Source of the DNA: Thiohalocapsa sp963704155
GTDB taxonomy: Bacteria; Pseudomonadota; Gammaproteobacteria; Chromatiales; Chromatiaceae
Direction: 5' to 3'
Assembly: GCA_963704155.1 (NCBI GenBank)
Contig: CAVPHF010000024.1
Span: 62,001 to 126,000 of the forward strand
Length of the DNA stretch: 64,000 nucleotides
Below are positions 8,573 through 16,898 of the stretch, one piece after another. Numbering within the stretch: the stretch's first letter is position 1; each line of letters opens with the position of its first letter. Below the pieces are notes generated by a model. The model made no database searches and had not been told where the DNA came from. It saw only the letters and a list, made by a program, of their open reading frames with translations. The position numbers and the translations under genes were made by a program.

Positions 8573-9943
8573 TTGCAATCGCTGCTGCCTCGATCGCTGT
8601 TCAGCCGAGTTCTGCTAACCCTGGTCCTCGCCTTTGGCAGCTTTGCCGTCATCACCTTCGCGGCCGTTATCTATTACGCTCTGTTGCCTGTAGTCCAGCG
8701 CTCGACGGCCGACCTGGCCGCCTTCATGGAGCTGTCCGCCCGCACCCTGGTGCAACTGCCAACCGAGATACGCGATGACTACCGTCAACGGCTGCTCGAT
8801 GACTACCAGCTGAGACTGCTTACCGAAGACCAGCCGCCGCAGGGTCTGCGCCACCACTTCCTCCCCTATGCGATGCGCCTGAGTCAGGCATTCAGCGACC
8901 GTGCCGGGCAGCCGGTGCGGATGACCAGCAATGTCATCGACGGGACACGCTGGTTCTGGATCGACCTCGAAACGCCGCAGGGCAAGGTCTGGGCCGGTTT
9001 TCCACGCAACCGGATCAACACCAGGCCGATGCTGGGCCTACTCTTGATCTCGGTGCTGGCCTTGCTGCTGCTGGTGCTGACGGCCGCCGTGCTTGCGCGC
9101 CGCGTCACCGCGCCGCTGACGCGCCTGTCGCAGGCGGCCGAGGCGGTTGCCAAAGGCCGCTCACCGGAGCCGCTGCCCGAGCGCGGCCCGCTCGAACTGG
9201 CAAACCTGGCGCGCCAGTTCAACGAGACCAGCCAGCAGGTTCGCGAACTGCTGGCGGACCGCACCGTAATGCTGGCTGGCATATCGCACGACTTGCGTAC
9301 GCCCCTGACGCGCCTGCGCCTGGCCCTGGAGATGCTGCCGAACAATACCGACGCCGGCCTGAAGACGCGCATGGAACGCGATATCGAAGAGATGAATCAA
9401 CAGATCAGGCAAGCGGTCGAGATGGGCCGCAACCTCGGCGCCGGCGATTCCCAGAGGGTCGAGGTCGCGACGCTGATCGGTGAGGTGGTGGGCAGGCGCC
9501 CGCGGCTGGTCTGGCAGCACCAGGGTGAATGCCTGCAGTCCGTAAACGCACTGGCATTGCGCCGCATCCTTGGCAATCTGGTCGAAAACGCGCTTCGCTA
9601 TAGCCAGACCGCGGTCGAGGTGCGGCTGGACTGCAAGCACCAGGCCGCGGTCATCTTTGTCCTCGATCGCGGACCGGGCATTCCGGAGTCGGAGCGCGAA
9701 GCGGTGTTCCGGCCCTTCTACCGGATGGAGTCGTCCCGTAACCGCAGCACCGGCGGCTCTGGCCTGGGGCTCGCGGTGGTCCGCCAGCTCGCCATGGCCA
9801 ACGACATGGAGATTCACCTGGGCAGCCGCGTCGGCGGCGGCACGGTCGTGAGCGTGCGCCTGCCAATGCGCAGGTCAACACCGAACTCAGCGGCGGATAG
9901 GCCGGTCGCGGCGCCAGACGCCGAGGACCGAAATCGACGCTGA
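8573..9943 (+). CDS. envZ: EnvZ-like sensor histidine kinase
   Basis: The 456-residue membrane kinase is the partner of the preceding regulator. I placed the start at TTG 8573, 5 bp after the regulator stop, because the frame upstream only overlaps the regulator gene and because this gives an EnvZ-like N-terminus and length (E. coli 450 aa). Order: TM1 about 13-38, periplasmic segment to about 150, TM2 about 155-178, HAMP, H-box with His239 (GISHDLRTPLTRLRLALEML), N-box (LGNLVENALRYS) and G-boxes (DRGPGIP, GGSGLGLAVV). The H-box matches EnvZ closely. It would autophosphorylate on His239 and pass phosphate to D57 of the partner. Confidence 0.88.
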   Translation: MQSLLPRSLFSRVLLTLVLAFGSFAVITFAAVIYYALLPVVQRSTADLAAFMELSARTLVQLPTEIRDDYRQRLLDDYQLRLLTEDQPPQGLRHHFLPYAMRLSQAFSDRAGQPVRMTSNVIDGTRWFWIDLETPQGKVWAGFPRNRINTRPMLGLLLISVLALLLLVLTAAVLARRVTAPLTRLSQAAEAVAKGRSPEPLPERGPLELANLARQFNETSQQVRELLADRTVMLAGISHDLRTPLTRLRLALEMLPNNTDAGLKTRMERDIEEMNQQIRQAVEMGRNLGAGDSQRVEVATLIGEVVGRRPRLVWQHQGECLQSVNALALRRILGNLVENALRYSQTAVEVRLDCKHQAAVIFVLDRGPGIPESEREAVFRPFYRMESSRNRSTGGSGLGLAVVRQLAMANDMEIHLGSRVGGGTVVSVRLPMRRSTPNSAADRPVAAPDAEDRNRR

Positions 9944-10166
9944 ACAAACGGCGACCGCACCCTTACAAAAGAGCAGCGCATTAAACCGTACAGTGGTTGA
10001 GGCTGATTTCGAATGAGACTGATTACGGTTGACGCCTGGCGAGACGCCCCCTAAATTGCGGCGAAAAGACCGCCGGACGGGCGCTGAGCGGGACAATTTC
10101 TTGACCCCGCGGGATTCCGAGCAGTACAGCACCGCCGACCAAGCCACCAACATCGAGGCAACCCGC

Positions 10167-10631
10167 ATGCTGCAACCTGGCGATAAAGCACCGTCCTTCT
10201 CGCTCCCCGACGCGGATATGGAGCGCGTTGCGCTCGACAAGCTGCTCGCCGAGCGAAATATCGTGCTCTGCTTTTACCCTAAAGACGATACACCCGGTTG
10301 CACCATGGAGGCGTTGGAGTTTACCGATCTGCATCCGGAGTTCGAGGCGGCCGACGCCGAGTTGGTTGGCATAAGCCGCGACACCTGCGCCAGCCACGGC
10401 GCCTTTCGCGACAAATATGGACTCAGCGTCCGACTGCTGGCGGACACCGACGGCGAGGTGTGTCAGGCCTACCGCGTCTGGCACGAAAAGGAGAAGAACG
10501 GAGAAAAGCGCCAGGGCATCCTACGTTCGACCTTCATCATCTCTCACGATGGGATCATTCGGCACGCACTCTATGACATCAAGCCCAAGGGGCATGCGGC
10601 CCATGTGCTGGAGCTAGTTCGGTCCTTATGA
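10167..10631 (+). CDS. bcp: Thioredoxin-dependent peroxiredoxin (Bcp/PrxQ type)
   Basis: The 154-residue cytoplasmic peroxiredoxin reduces hydrogen peroxide and organic peroxides. The peroxidatic Cys lies in FYPKDDTPGCTMEA, within the P-x3-T-x2-C signature. The resolving Cys that many PrxQ proteins carry five residues later is absent (MEALEF). A Cys in GISRDTCASHG could replace it, or the enzyme may be 1-Cys. Start ATG 10167 (MLQPGDKAPSF) is chosen over an upstream in-frame ATG because it gives the normal family N-terminus and has GAGG upstream. Stand-alone gene. Confidence 0.93.
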   Translation: MLQPGDKAPSFSLPDADMERVALDKLLAERNIVLCFYPKDDTPGCTMEALEFTDLHPEFEAADAELVGISRDTCASHGAFRDKYGLSVRLLADTDGEVCQAYRVWHEKEKNGEKRQGILRSTFIISHDGIIRHALYDIKPKGHAAHVLELVRSL

Positions 10632-10731
10632 GACGCTTGTTGCGTTTTTGATGCAGGCGCGCGAGCATTTGCAAAACAGTCGCGAAGGTTGCTGAAAGCA
10701 CCAAAAAGTGGTGCTGCGCGACATTTTCTTG

Positions 10732-10759
10732 TTTCATTTTACCGACAGTGCGCTATCAT
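10732..10759 (+). promoter_or_regulatory. Candidate promoter for the OmpA-like gene
   Basis: TATCAT at 10754-10759 is a good -10 in an AT-richer patch, with TTTCAT at 10732-10737 as a possible -35 (16-bp spacer). The start would leave a leader of about 125 nt. Moderate at best; no other promoter-like sequence stands out between 10632 and 10893. Confidence 0.35.
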
Positions 10760-10893
10760 AGAACAACGACAGTAGTCGTGCAGCCGAGCGCCTGGCCCCA
10801 AGTCGGCGTTTCAGGCCATGACGCGAACCGGCGATAAAGCAACCGCGCCGATCCAGTCCTTGCGGATTCTCAAGCACTTCATAGGAGATAGTC

Positions 10894-11478
10894 ATGAAAC
10901 TCTTCGCCTCCGCCCGAACCGCCGCCATCGCATGTACCGCGGCCATCACCCTTTCATTTGGCAGTGTGGCCGTCGCCCAGGATTTGGAAGAGTCCTACTG
11001 GTACGCAAGCGGCGACCCCACTGTCCCGGACGGCCAACTCTGGACCACCAGCTACGGCGAATGCTGGCAGTCCGTGTATCCTGACGGCCCAAACAATCTG
11101 CCACCCTGCATGGAACCGGTGCCGGTCTCCATCACGGTCGCATTGAACTTCCTGTTCGACCAGTACATCGTCCCCGATACCGTGGTCAACACCGAGATGC
11201 TTCGCGAGATCGACGACTATATCGAGCGCGTGAAGATGACTCCCGCGCAGGAGTACGTCACCATCGTTGGCCACACCGACGCGAAAGGCTCCGACGAATA
11301 CAACATGGCGCTCGGTATGCGCCGCGCGGACGCGGTGCGTGATTACTTCATCGCGCAAGGCTATCCAGCGGAGGACCTCGCGCCCGCCGAGAGCCTGGGC
11401 AAGCGGGATCTCCTGCCCGACGTCGATCCGTTCTCTGTCCTGCAGCGGCGCGTCGTCATCACGAAGGAAGACCGGTAG
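10894..11478 (+). CDS. OmpA-family peptidoglycan-binding envelope protein
   Basis: The 194-residue exported protein has a signal peptide (residues 1 to about 29, ending SVAVAQ), a short region with two Cys (ECWQSVYPDG and LPPCMEP, possibly a disulfide), then an OmpA-like domain from about 75. The latter shows the meso-diaminopimelate-binding loop (VGHTDAKGSDEYNMALGMRRADAVRDYF) and the closing RRVVI strand. There is no beta-barrel, so it is probably a periplasmic protein that holds peptidoglycan and perhaps a partner. A strong intrinsic terminator follows, so it is monocistronic. Confidence 0.9.
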   Translation: MKLFASARTAAIACTAAITLSFGSVAVAQDLEESYWYASGDPTVPDGQLWTTSYGECWQSVYPDGPNNLPPCMEPVPVSITVALNFLFDQYIVPDTVVNTEMLREIDDYIERVKMTPAQEYVTIVGHTDAKGSDEYNMALGMRRADAVRDYFIAQGYPAEDLAPAESLGKRDLLPDVDPFSVLQRRVVITKEDR

Positions 11479-11563
11479 CGGCGACGGCTGGCGCATGAGC
11501 TGGACCACCGAAAACAACCCCAGCTCATAGCGCTCCTGCGCCCATCATTTGCCGGATCCAAGA

Positions 11564-11595
11564 GACCGGCCGGAATCTCACCGGCCGGTCTTTTT
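11564..11595 (+). terminator. Intrinsic terminator after the OmpA-like gene
   Basis: GACCGGCCGG (11564-11573) and CCGGCCGGTC (11581-11590) form a perfect 10-bp stem with a 7-base loop, followed by a T run. It lies about 85 bp after the stop of the OmpA-like gene. Confidence 0.9.
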
Positions 11596-11723
11596 GCGTT
11601 TTGGCGGCTTGCCCGTTGGGCACCGGATCCCGTCCGTGGCCAGGTTAGACAGCGGACTCAGACGCCCTTGCCCCGGCTGTTGCCATCTGCAAAATTAGCG
11701 GCAGTTGACCCGAGTTCACTCGC

Positions 11724-14138
11724 ATGAAGCTCCGCTACTACATCCTGGTCCTGCTGCTGCTGTTTGGTCTGGCGCCGCTGATCCTGGCGCTGATGATCAA
11801 CCTGCCGCTGGTGCTCGATCGGACCTCGCTGTTCTACCAGAAGGCCTATCTGCAGAATCTGCGTGCCGACTTCCGCGATCTGGACCAGCACCTTGCGAGC
11901 CGCGACGAGATGATCCGCATGCTGTCTAAACTGCCGGAGCCAGGCATCATTTTGGGCGACGCCGGCAGCGAGGACGACGTTGACCTCGCCCGTGCGCGCT
12001 ACACCGGCTGGATCAACCAGATGCTGGGTGATCAGGTCGACATCATCGAAATAATGTTCGTCGATGCCAACGGCAACGAACGTTTCTGGCTCAGGCGCGA
12101 GCCACAGAGTCGTGAGTGGCAACCGACCGAAGCGCCGCCGAAGCCCCCCAGTCGCGGCTTCGTCAATGCCGGCATCAAGCTCAAGCCCGGAGAGGTCATC
12201 GTCAGCCGCATCCGGATCAACCCGTTCGCGGCTAGTGACGACCCCCGCCAATTGATGACGCTGCAACTGGCAAGCCCGGTCGGCGAGAGGGACCAGGGCG
12301 ACGGGCTGCCGCGCGGCCTGTTGCTGATGACGATCGACGTCGGCGGCCTTGCGCAATACTATCGGGACACTTTATGGATCAATAACAACGGCAGCTACTT
12401 ACGCCCCGGCGAGCCGATCAGCGAAGAGCCGACGGCCTTCGACGACTTTCCGGGATTGCAGGAAATCTTCGCCGACGGCAAGTTGGCGCTCTGGAAGGAA
12501 GGCGACGGTCCGCCACTGTTGTGGGTGCCGATGTTCCTGACCGAGGAGGCGGTGCCGCTCTGGGTCGGTCGGCCGGTCGATCCATCGCCGCTAGAAGACT
12601 TTCGGGATGCGATGATCGCACGCGTCCTGTCGATCGTTCTCGTGCTGGTGTTGGCGGTCCTGCTGATCGCGCGGTGGCTGGCGAGCCGCGCCGAGCGCTT
12701 TGGATACGAACTGACCAGCGGTATCCAGACCATCCTTCGCGACAGCCATCCGAAGCACTTCGACTGGAGCGGCCCGCGCGAGGTACGAGAACTCGGTGAG
12801 CAACTGAACACGCTCGCGCGCACGCACACCGAGCATATCGCGACCGAGCGCCAGCACACGCGGCAACTGGAGCAGTCCAACCGCTACAAGTCGGAGTTCC
12901 TGGCCAACGTGAGCCACGAACTGCGTACGCCACTGAACTCCATCCTGCTGCTGTCGAAGATGCTCGCCGACGGCGCATCCGGCCTGGACGGCGAACAACG
13001 CCGCCAGGCCCAGGTGATCAACGAGGCAGGCCGCGATCTACGCGGCATGATCGACAATATCCTGGATATCTCGCGCATCGAGGCCGGCGCCGTCACCGTA
13101 AGCCTGGAATGGGTCGAACTGGAGCCGATGATCGCCGAACTGGTGAACATGATAGGCCCCGTCTTCAGCATCAAAGGCATTGCATTGCGGGTCGAACATG
13201 ACGCTTCGGCACCGACTCGCGCCTATACCGATCGCGACAAGCTCAGACAGATACTGAAGAACTTCCTATCGAACGCCGCCAAGTTCACCGACCACGGCGA
13301 GGTAAGCATCGGCGTCGAATGCGGCGATGAGCCCTTCGAGCTGTCCATCTCGGTAACCGACACAGGCATCGGCATCCCGCCCGGCAAAGAAGAGATCATC
13401 TTCGACGCCTTCCAACAGGCCGATGGATCAACACGCCGACGCTACGGCGGTACCGGCCTTGGGCTGTCCATCAGCCGTGAACTCGCGCAGCTGCTCGGCG
13501 GCAGAATCGACGTCGACAGCAGCCTCGGCGAGGGCTCGCGCTTCACGCTCCACCTGCCGCTATCGCGCAATCCGCAGGACCTTGACGCGGTCGAGATCAT
13601 CGAGGAGCTCGACATGCCGGCCAGCACCAACGCCCTCAGGTCACGCCCCGAGAGCAGCGAGTTGCCGGACCCGGCGCCGGCGCCCGTTACCCAGGGCGAG
13701 CATTGGGTGCTGCTGGTGGAACGAGACGTGCAGAGCCTGGTATCAGCGGCGGCTCAGCTCGAGGCACTGGGCGCTCGCGTGCAGACCGCCGCGGACGGCG
13801 AAGAGGCGCTGGAAACCCTGGCCGAGGAGCATGGCTGCGCGTTGCTGCTGCTGGCTGCCCCGTCATCAGCGCTGGAGAGCTGTGATACGATCCAGCGGGT
13901 GAGGAGCGACGTCGGACTGAGCGAGCTACCGATCGTCATACTCGGCAAGGTCGATCAGGCACAGCGCCAGCGGTGCCTGGCGGCAGGCGCCAATGGCTTC
14001 CTCGACAAGCCGATCGACACCGACGCGCTGGCAACCGTCCTCGGCGAAGCGCTAGAGACTGCCGCGGCGCGGCCGGAACACGATCGGCCGGCGACGCAAG
14101 ACGAGAACGAACAGAACAAGCAACAGCAACCGGCATGA
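11724..14138 (+). CDS. Hybrid sensor histidine kinase with a degenerate receiver domain
   Basis: The 804-residue membrane protein has TM1 (about 6-30), a large periplasmic sensor region (about 31-290, probably Cache-like), TM2 (about 295-315), a HAMP/coiled region, an H-box with His398 (ANVSHELRTPLNSILLLSKML), N-box (LKNFLSNAAKFT) and G-boxes (DTGIGIP, GGTGLGLSIS). A C-terminal receiver fold covers about 660-780. In the receiver the phospho-acceptor Asp position reads LLLLAAP, so Ala replaces Asp, while the conserved Lys (FLDKPID) remains. The receiver is therefore probably a non-phosphorylated regulatory domain. It overlaps the next gene in an ATGA junction, indicating a coupled partner. Confidence 0.9.
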   Translation: MKLRYYILVLLLLFGLAPLILALMINLPLVLDRTSLFYQKAYLQNLRADFRDLDQHLASRDEMIRMLSKLPEPGIILGDAGSEDDVDLARARYTGWINQMLGDQVDIIEIMFVDANGNERFWLRREPQSREWQPTEAPPKPPSRGFVNAGIKLKPGEVIVSRIRINPFAASDDPRQLMTLQLASPVGERDQGDGLPRGLLLMTIDVGGLAQYYRDTLWINNNGSYLRPGEPISEEPTAFDDFPGLQEIFADGKLALWKEGDGPPLLWVPMFLTEEAVPLWVGRPVDPSPLEDFRDAMIARVLSIVLVLVLAVLLIARWLASRAERFGYELTSGIQTILRDSHPKHFDWSGPREVRELGEQLNTLARTHTEHIATERQHTRQLEQSNRYKSEFLANVSHELRTPLNSILLLSKMLADGASGLDGEQRRQAQVINEAGRDLRGMIDNILDISRIEAGAVTVSLEWVELEPMIAELVNMIGPVFSIKGIALRVEHDASAPTRAYTDRDKLRQILKNFLSNAAKFTDHGEVSIGVECGDEPFELSISVTDTGIGIPPGKEEIIFDAFQQADGSTRRRYGGTGLGLSISRELAQLLGGRIDVDSSLGEGSRFTLHLPLSRNPQDLDAVEIIEELDMPASTNALRSRPESSELPDPAPAPVTQGEHWVLLVERDVQSLVSAAAQLEALGARVQTAADGEEALETLAEEHGCALLLLAAPSSALESCDTIQRVRSDVGLSELPIVILGKVDQAQRQRCLAAGANGFLDKPIDTDALATVLGEALETAAARPEHDRPATQDENEQNKQQQPA

Positions 14139-15010
14139 GCGTCGCACCCGGCTACAAGGTCCTGATCGTCGACGATCACGCGCACAATCTCTACACGCTG
14201 CGCACCCTGATCGAAAAGCACCTCGACGCCGAGGTGCTCGAGGCACCTTCTGGCCGCGCGGCCATCGATCTGACGCTCGAGCGCCGCGACATCGACCTGA
14301 TCATCCTCGATGTGCAGATGCCCGAGATGGATGGCTTTCAAACCGCCTCGCTGCTCAAGCTGCGCAAGCGCACGCGCGACGTCCCGATCATCTTCCTGAC
14401 CGCCGCGTTCAAGTCGGAGGAGTTTCAACAGCGCGGCTTCGCCGTTGGCGCGGTCGACTACCTGCTGAAACCGATCGACGATAATTTACTGATCAATAAG
14501 ATCGGCACCTACTTCAGGCTCATCGAAAAAGAGCGACTGCTCAACCGCGCGCTCGAGCAGAAGGTGGCCGAGCGCACCGCTGAACTCGAGCAAGCGAAGC
14601 AGCATCTGGAGAACATCATCACCCACATGGGCGAGGCGCTGTTGGTGCTCGATTCCGAGGGTGTCATCAAGGCCGCAAATCCGACCGCCCGCCGCATGCT
14701 GGACTATTCTGAACAAGACCTTATTGGGTTGCCGATTGGCGACGTGTTCGAAGAGGAAGGCGACGAAGAGGCCGGCGCCTTCATGGGTACCTGGCTGGAG
14801 GCGCTGATCCGAACCGGAGCCCTGGCCAAGATCGAGGCCCGCTTCATTACCAAGGATGGAAAGCGGCTGCCGATTTTGTTCTCCCGCACCGCGATTAAGG
14901 ACGCGGACGGCAAGATTACCGATATCATCTGTATTGCCAAGGACATGAGCGGCTATGTGCGGGTCGACCAGGACAGCATCTATCGCGCCACGGCCAAGCA
15001 AGAGGCATGA
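14135..15010 (+). CDS. Response regulator with C-terminal PAS domain
   Basis: The 291-residue cytoplasmic protein has a receiver domain (about 7-125; D13-D14, phospho-acceptor D59 in LIILDVQMPEMDG, Lys in DYLLKPID), a coiled coil (LNRALEQKVAERTAELEQA, about 135-160) and a PAS domain (about 165-280). No output domain follows: no DNA-binding, GGDEF or kinase module. The ATG at 14135 overlaps the kinase stop. The pair is thus a phosphorelay whose output must be protein-protein contact or a further gene elsewhere. The next gene, an ArsR-type regulator 66 bp downstream, could belong to the same transcript. Confidence 0.88.
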   Translation: MSVAPGYKVLIVDDHAHNLYTLRTLIEKHLDAEVLEAPSGRAAIDLTLERRDIDLIILDVQMPEMDGFQTASLLKLRKRTRDVPIIFLTAAFKSEEFQQRGFAVGAVDYLLKPIDDNLLINKIGTYFRLIEKERLLNRALEQKVAERTAELEQAKQHLENIITHMGEALLVLDSEGVIKAANPTARRMLDYSEQDLIGLPIGDVFEEEGDEEAGAFMGTWLEALIRTGALAKIEARFITKDGKRLPILFSRTAIKDADGKITDIICIAKDMSGYVRVDQDSIYRATAKQEA

Positions 15011-15076
15011 TCGCCTAGGGGCACAAACGCCTACACCGTCCCGAAGGGCCGCGACGAGGAAGTGGAGCAGCAGACC

Positions 15077-15412
15077 ATGACCGAACAAACGCCTGCCGAA
15101 AATCCCGAAGACGAGGACACGGCGCTGACCGCCATGGCCCTCAAGGCAATGGCCCATCCATTGCGCTGGAAGATACTCTGCTCTCTTGGTGAGAGTGAGC
15201 TCTCGGTCGGCGAGATCGTGGAGCGCACCGGCACGTCGCAGAGCAATATTTCACAGCACCTGGAGCAGTTGCGTAACAAGAACATCGTCATCGCGCGCAA
15301 GGAGGCCAACCGCATCTATTACCGCATCCGCAATCATCAGCTACTGGAGCTGATCGGCATCATGCGCGACGTCCTTTGCCCTGCCAATCTGGACGACCGC
15401 TATCCGCGTTGA
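15077..15412 (+). CDS. ArsR-family winged-helix transcriptional regulator
   Basis: The 111-residue protein has a winged-helix core (about 18-95): MAHPLRWKILCSLGESELSVGEIVERTGTSQSNISQHLEQLRNKNIV in segments typical of ArsR/SmtB. The family's metal site in helix 3 (ELCVCDL) is absent, since the position reads SELSVGEI, so this is probably not a metal sensor. A GTG at 15062 is possible, but ATG 15077 has GGAG nine bases upstream and I prefer it. A Cys near the end (DVLCPAN) could act in redox or sulfur sensing, as in SqrR/BigR-like members, but a second Cys is missing. Confidence 0.85.
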   Translation: MTEQTPAENPEDEDTALTAMALKAMAHPLRWKILCSLGESELSVGEIVERTGTSQSNISQHLEQLRNKNIVIARKEANRIYYRIRNHQLLELIGIMRDVLCPANLDDRYPR

Positions 15413-15471
15413 CGACGACCCCATCCGGCGCGACACTGCGCGCCGCTTCTCAACGCCTTGGGTCAGGTCAC

Positions 15472-15761
15472 ATGCTGGACGAGAAAGACTGGTTCACCGA
15501 GGTCGTCGACACTGCCGGCAGTGCCTTCTCGCTGCGTATCCGGCGCAAGCTGCATGAGGAACGCAGCCCCTATCAGTCCATCGCCGTCTACGAGACCGAA
15601 CACTTCGGCAACCTGTTGGTGATCGACGGCTTCACGATTCGGTGATACAGATCGACATCGACGAGCGAGTGACCCGCATTGCCAGCATGCGCGCCGGTAT
15701 CCGCAGCGCGGCACAGGCTCAGCCCGAATTCTTTCGGCGCCGGTTCGGAGCCGGCTCCTGA
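15472..15761 (+). pseudogene. speE: Decayed spermidine synthase (polyamine aminopropyltransferase) gene
   Basis: Residues 1-55 of the first frame (MLDEKDWFTEVVDTAG to LLVIDGFTI) match the N-terminus of SpeE, which normally runs near 280 residues. The frame then stops at 15643-15645. In another frame from 15642 the sequence VIQIDIDERVTRIAS matches the SpeE strand carrying the substrate-binding acidic residues, about 50 residues further along the normal protein. The last residues before the stop at 15759 (AQPEFFRRRF) resemble a SpeE C-terminus. At least two deletions and a frame change have therefore removed the gamma-glycine S-adenosyl site and most of the active site. It cannot be functional. 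Confidence 0.8.
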
Positions 15762-15788
15762 GTACATTGCCCCCAGCCGTGGTCAGAA

Positions 15789-16091
15789 TCAGCCGGCGAT
15801 TGCATCCATGCGCCCGGCGAGCGCGAAGTCCAGCTCAGTGATGCCGCCGGCATCGTGTGTGCTCAGGTCGACGCGCACGGTCTTGTAGACGTTGAGCCAT
15901 TCCGGATGGTGATCCATTGCCTCCGCGACCAGCGCGACGCGCGCCATGAAACCAAAGGCTTCATTGAAGTCTTGAAACTGAAACGTCTTGTGCAGTTTGC
16001 CGTCCGCTATTGACCAGGCCGGCGAAACTGAGGAGTTCAACGCCGAAAGGGCCCTGGCGAGGGCTACATCATCCATTTTTTCGCGATTCAT
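15789..16091 (-). CDS. phhB: Pterin-4a-carbinolamine dehydratase
   Basis: The 100-residue protein matches PCD/DCoH over its length, with the active-site signature MDHHPEWLNVYKTVRVDLSTHDAGG, in which the HH and the later His act in dehydration of 4a-hydroxytetrahydropterin. In bacteria it regenerates the pterin cofactor of phenylalanine hydroxylase. No phhA is in the window, so it may serve another pterin or a molybdopterin-related role, as proposed for orphan PhhB. ATG at 16091 is used; a second Met at residue 6 is also possible. Confidence 0.93.
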   Translation of the reverse strand: MNREKMDDVALARALSALNSSVSPAWSIADGKLHKTFQFQDFNEAFGFMARVALVAEAMDHHPEWLNVYKTVRVDLSTHDAGGITELDFALAGRMDAIAG

Positions 16092-16228
16092 CGGTATCTC
16101 TGTACGTTAGCCCACAAGCCGTTGCGGCTGACGGCGGCCCGCTCAACCCGCGGACCCGACCCGGACCGTCGTCTGCGGTGACCGCGCGATGCGCCCACCG
16201 ACAAGGACGAGATTTTCCGGCGATCGCC

Positions 16229-16675
16229 TCAAGCAGCGGCCGTGTCCTGACTCTCGATACGCCGGATCAATGGGTACAGATGCTCTGTCTCGCGCTGGAT
16301 GCGATCGAGCACGAGCCTAAACATCTGCTCGGTCTCGCTGAGGAATTCGCCATGATCCCTGATGGTCAGGTGACGCCGAGACTCACTGCACCACTGCTTT
16401 AGATAGTCGTTGAAGATGCGCTTGATCTCGGTGGAGCCGGACAGGAACCGATCGGCGGTATTCTTGATCTTCTGGTCAGGATAAGAGATCAGCCGGCTGC
16501 AGAGTTCGCGGTCGACCAATTCCATGTGCTCCTTCACCTTCGCTGTGTATTCGAAAAACACGTCGCAGGCGGTTTCGGTGTCGCACATCTCGCGATTTTG
16601 CACCAGGTAGAGGAACACATTGGACAGCTCAGTGATCTTGTGATTCTGGGCATGCAGCTTCGAGAAAGCGGTCAT
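16229..16675 (-). CDS. Hemerythrin-like (HHE-domain) protein
   Basis: The 148-residue helical protein resembles HHE cation-binding proteins. Candidate metal ligands are His8/His12 region (KLHAQNHKI), the KEHMELVDREL helix, and the late helix HGEFLSETEQMF...RETEHLYPL with Glu/His pairs. Such proteins bind a non-heme di-iron centre and sense or carry oxygen or nitric oxide, or act in iron repair. Three Cys are present (EMCDTETACD, RELCSR). GGAGG lies about 12 bases before ATG 16675, and an FNR-like palindrome is found about 115 bp upstream, which would fit oxygen control. Family assignment is moderately sure. Confidence 0.7.
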   Translation of the reverse strand: MTAFSKLHAQNHKITELSNVFLYLVQNREMCDTETACDVFFEYTAKVKEHMELVDRELCSRLISYPDQKIKNTADRFLSGSTEIKRIFNDYLKQWCSESRRHLTIRDHGEFLSETEQMFRLVLDRIQRETEHLYPLIRRIESQDTAAA

Positions 16676-16787
16676 GGGCGAAACATCCTCCGGACAATGG
16701 GTCGATCGTTATGGCTGGTGCGGGCAGGGTTCCCTGGACGACCGGGTTGAGACGATTTCTGGCAACTCTAATACCATCTGACTAGCC

Positions 16788-16801
16788 CTGATATTACTCA
16801 A
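16788..16801 (-). promoter_or_regulatory. FNR/Anr-like palindrome upstream of the hemerythrin-like gene
   Basis: On the minus strand the sequence is TTGAG-TAAT-ATCAG, 8 of 10 matches to the FNR consensus TTGAT-N4-ATCAA. It lies about 113-126 bp upstream of ATG 16675 in an AT-rich island. The spacing to a good -10 is not ideal. Suggestive only. Confidence 0.35.
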
Positions 16802-16862
16802 TAGGATTATCACAACAAGGGTTATGGCTCAAGAGAGGCCTCATGCGTTCGGCAGCGTTCAG

Positions 16863-16893
16863 CTGGCAGCCAAACTGGCAGCCAAACTGGCAA
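16863..16893. repeat. 12-bp tandem repeat just after the acetolactate synthase stop
   Basis: CTGGCAGCCAAA occurs twice in tandem (16863-16874, 16875-16886), followed by a partial third copy. It is noncoding and immediately downstream of the minus-strand enzyme gene. No function is evident. Confidence 0.6.
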
Positions 16894-16898
16894 CGGCC

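Noticed and set aside
15642..15761. A separate small gene starting at GTG 15642
   Set aside because: Its product aligns with inner and end segments of SpeE, so it is part of the decayed gene.
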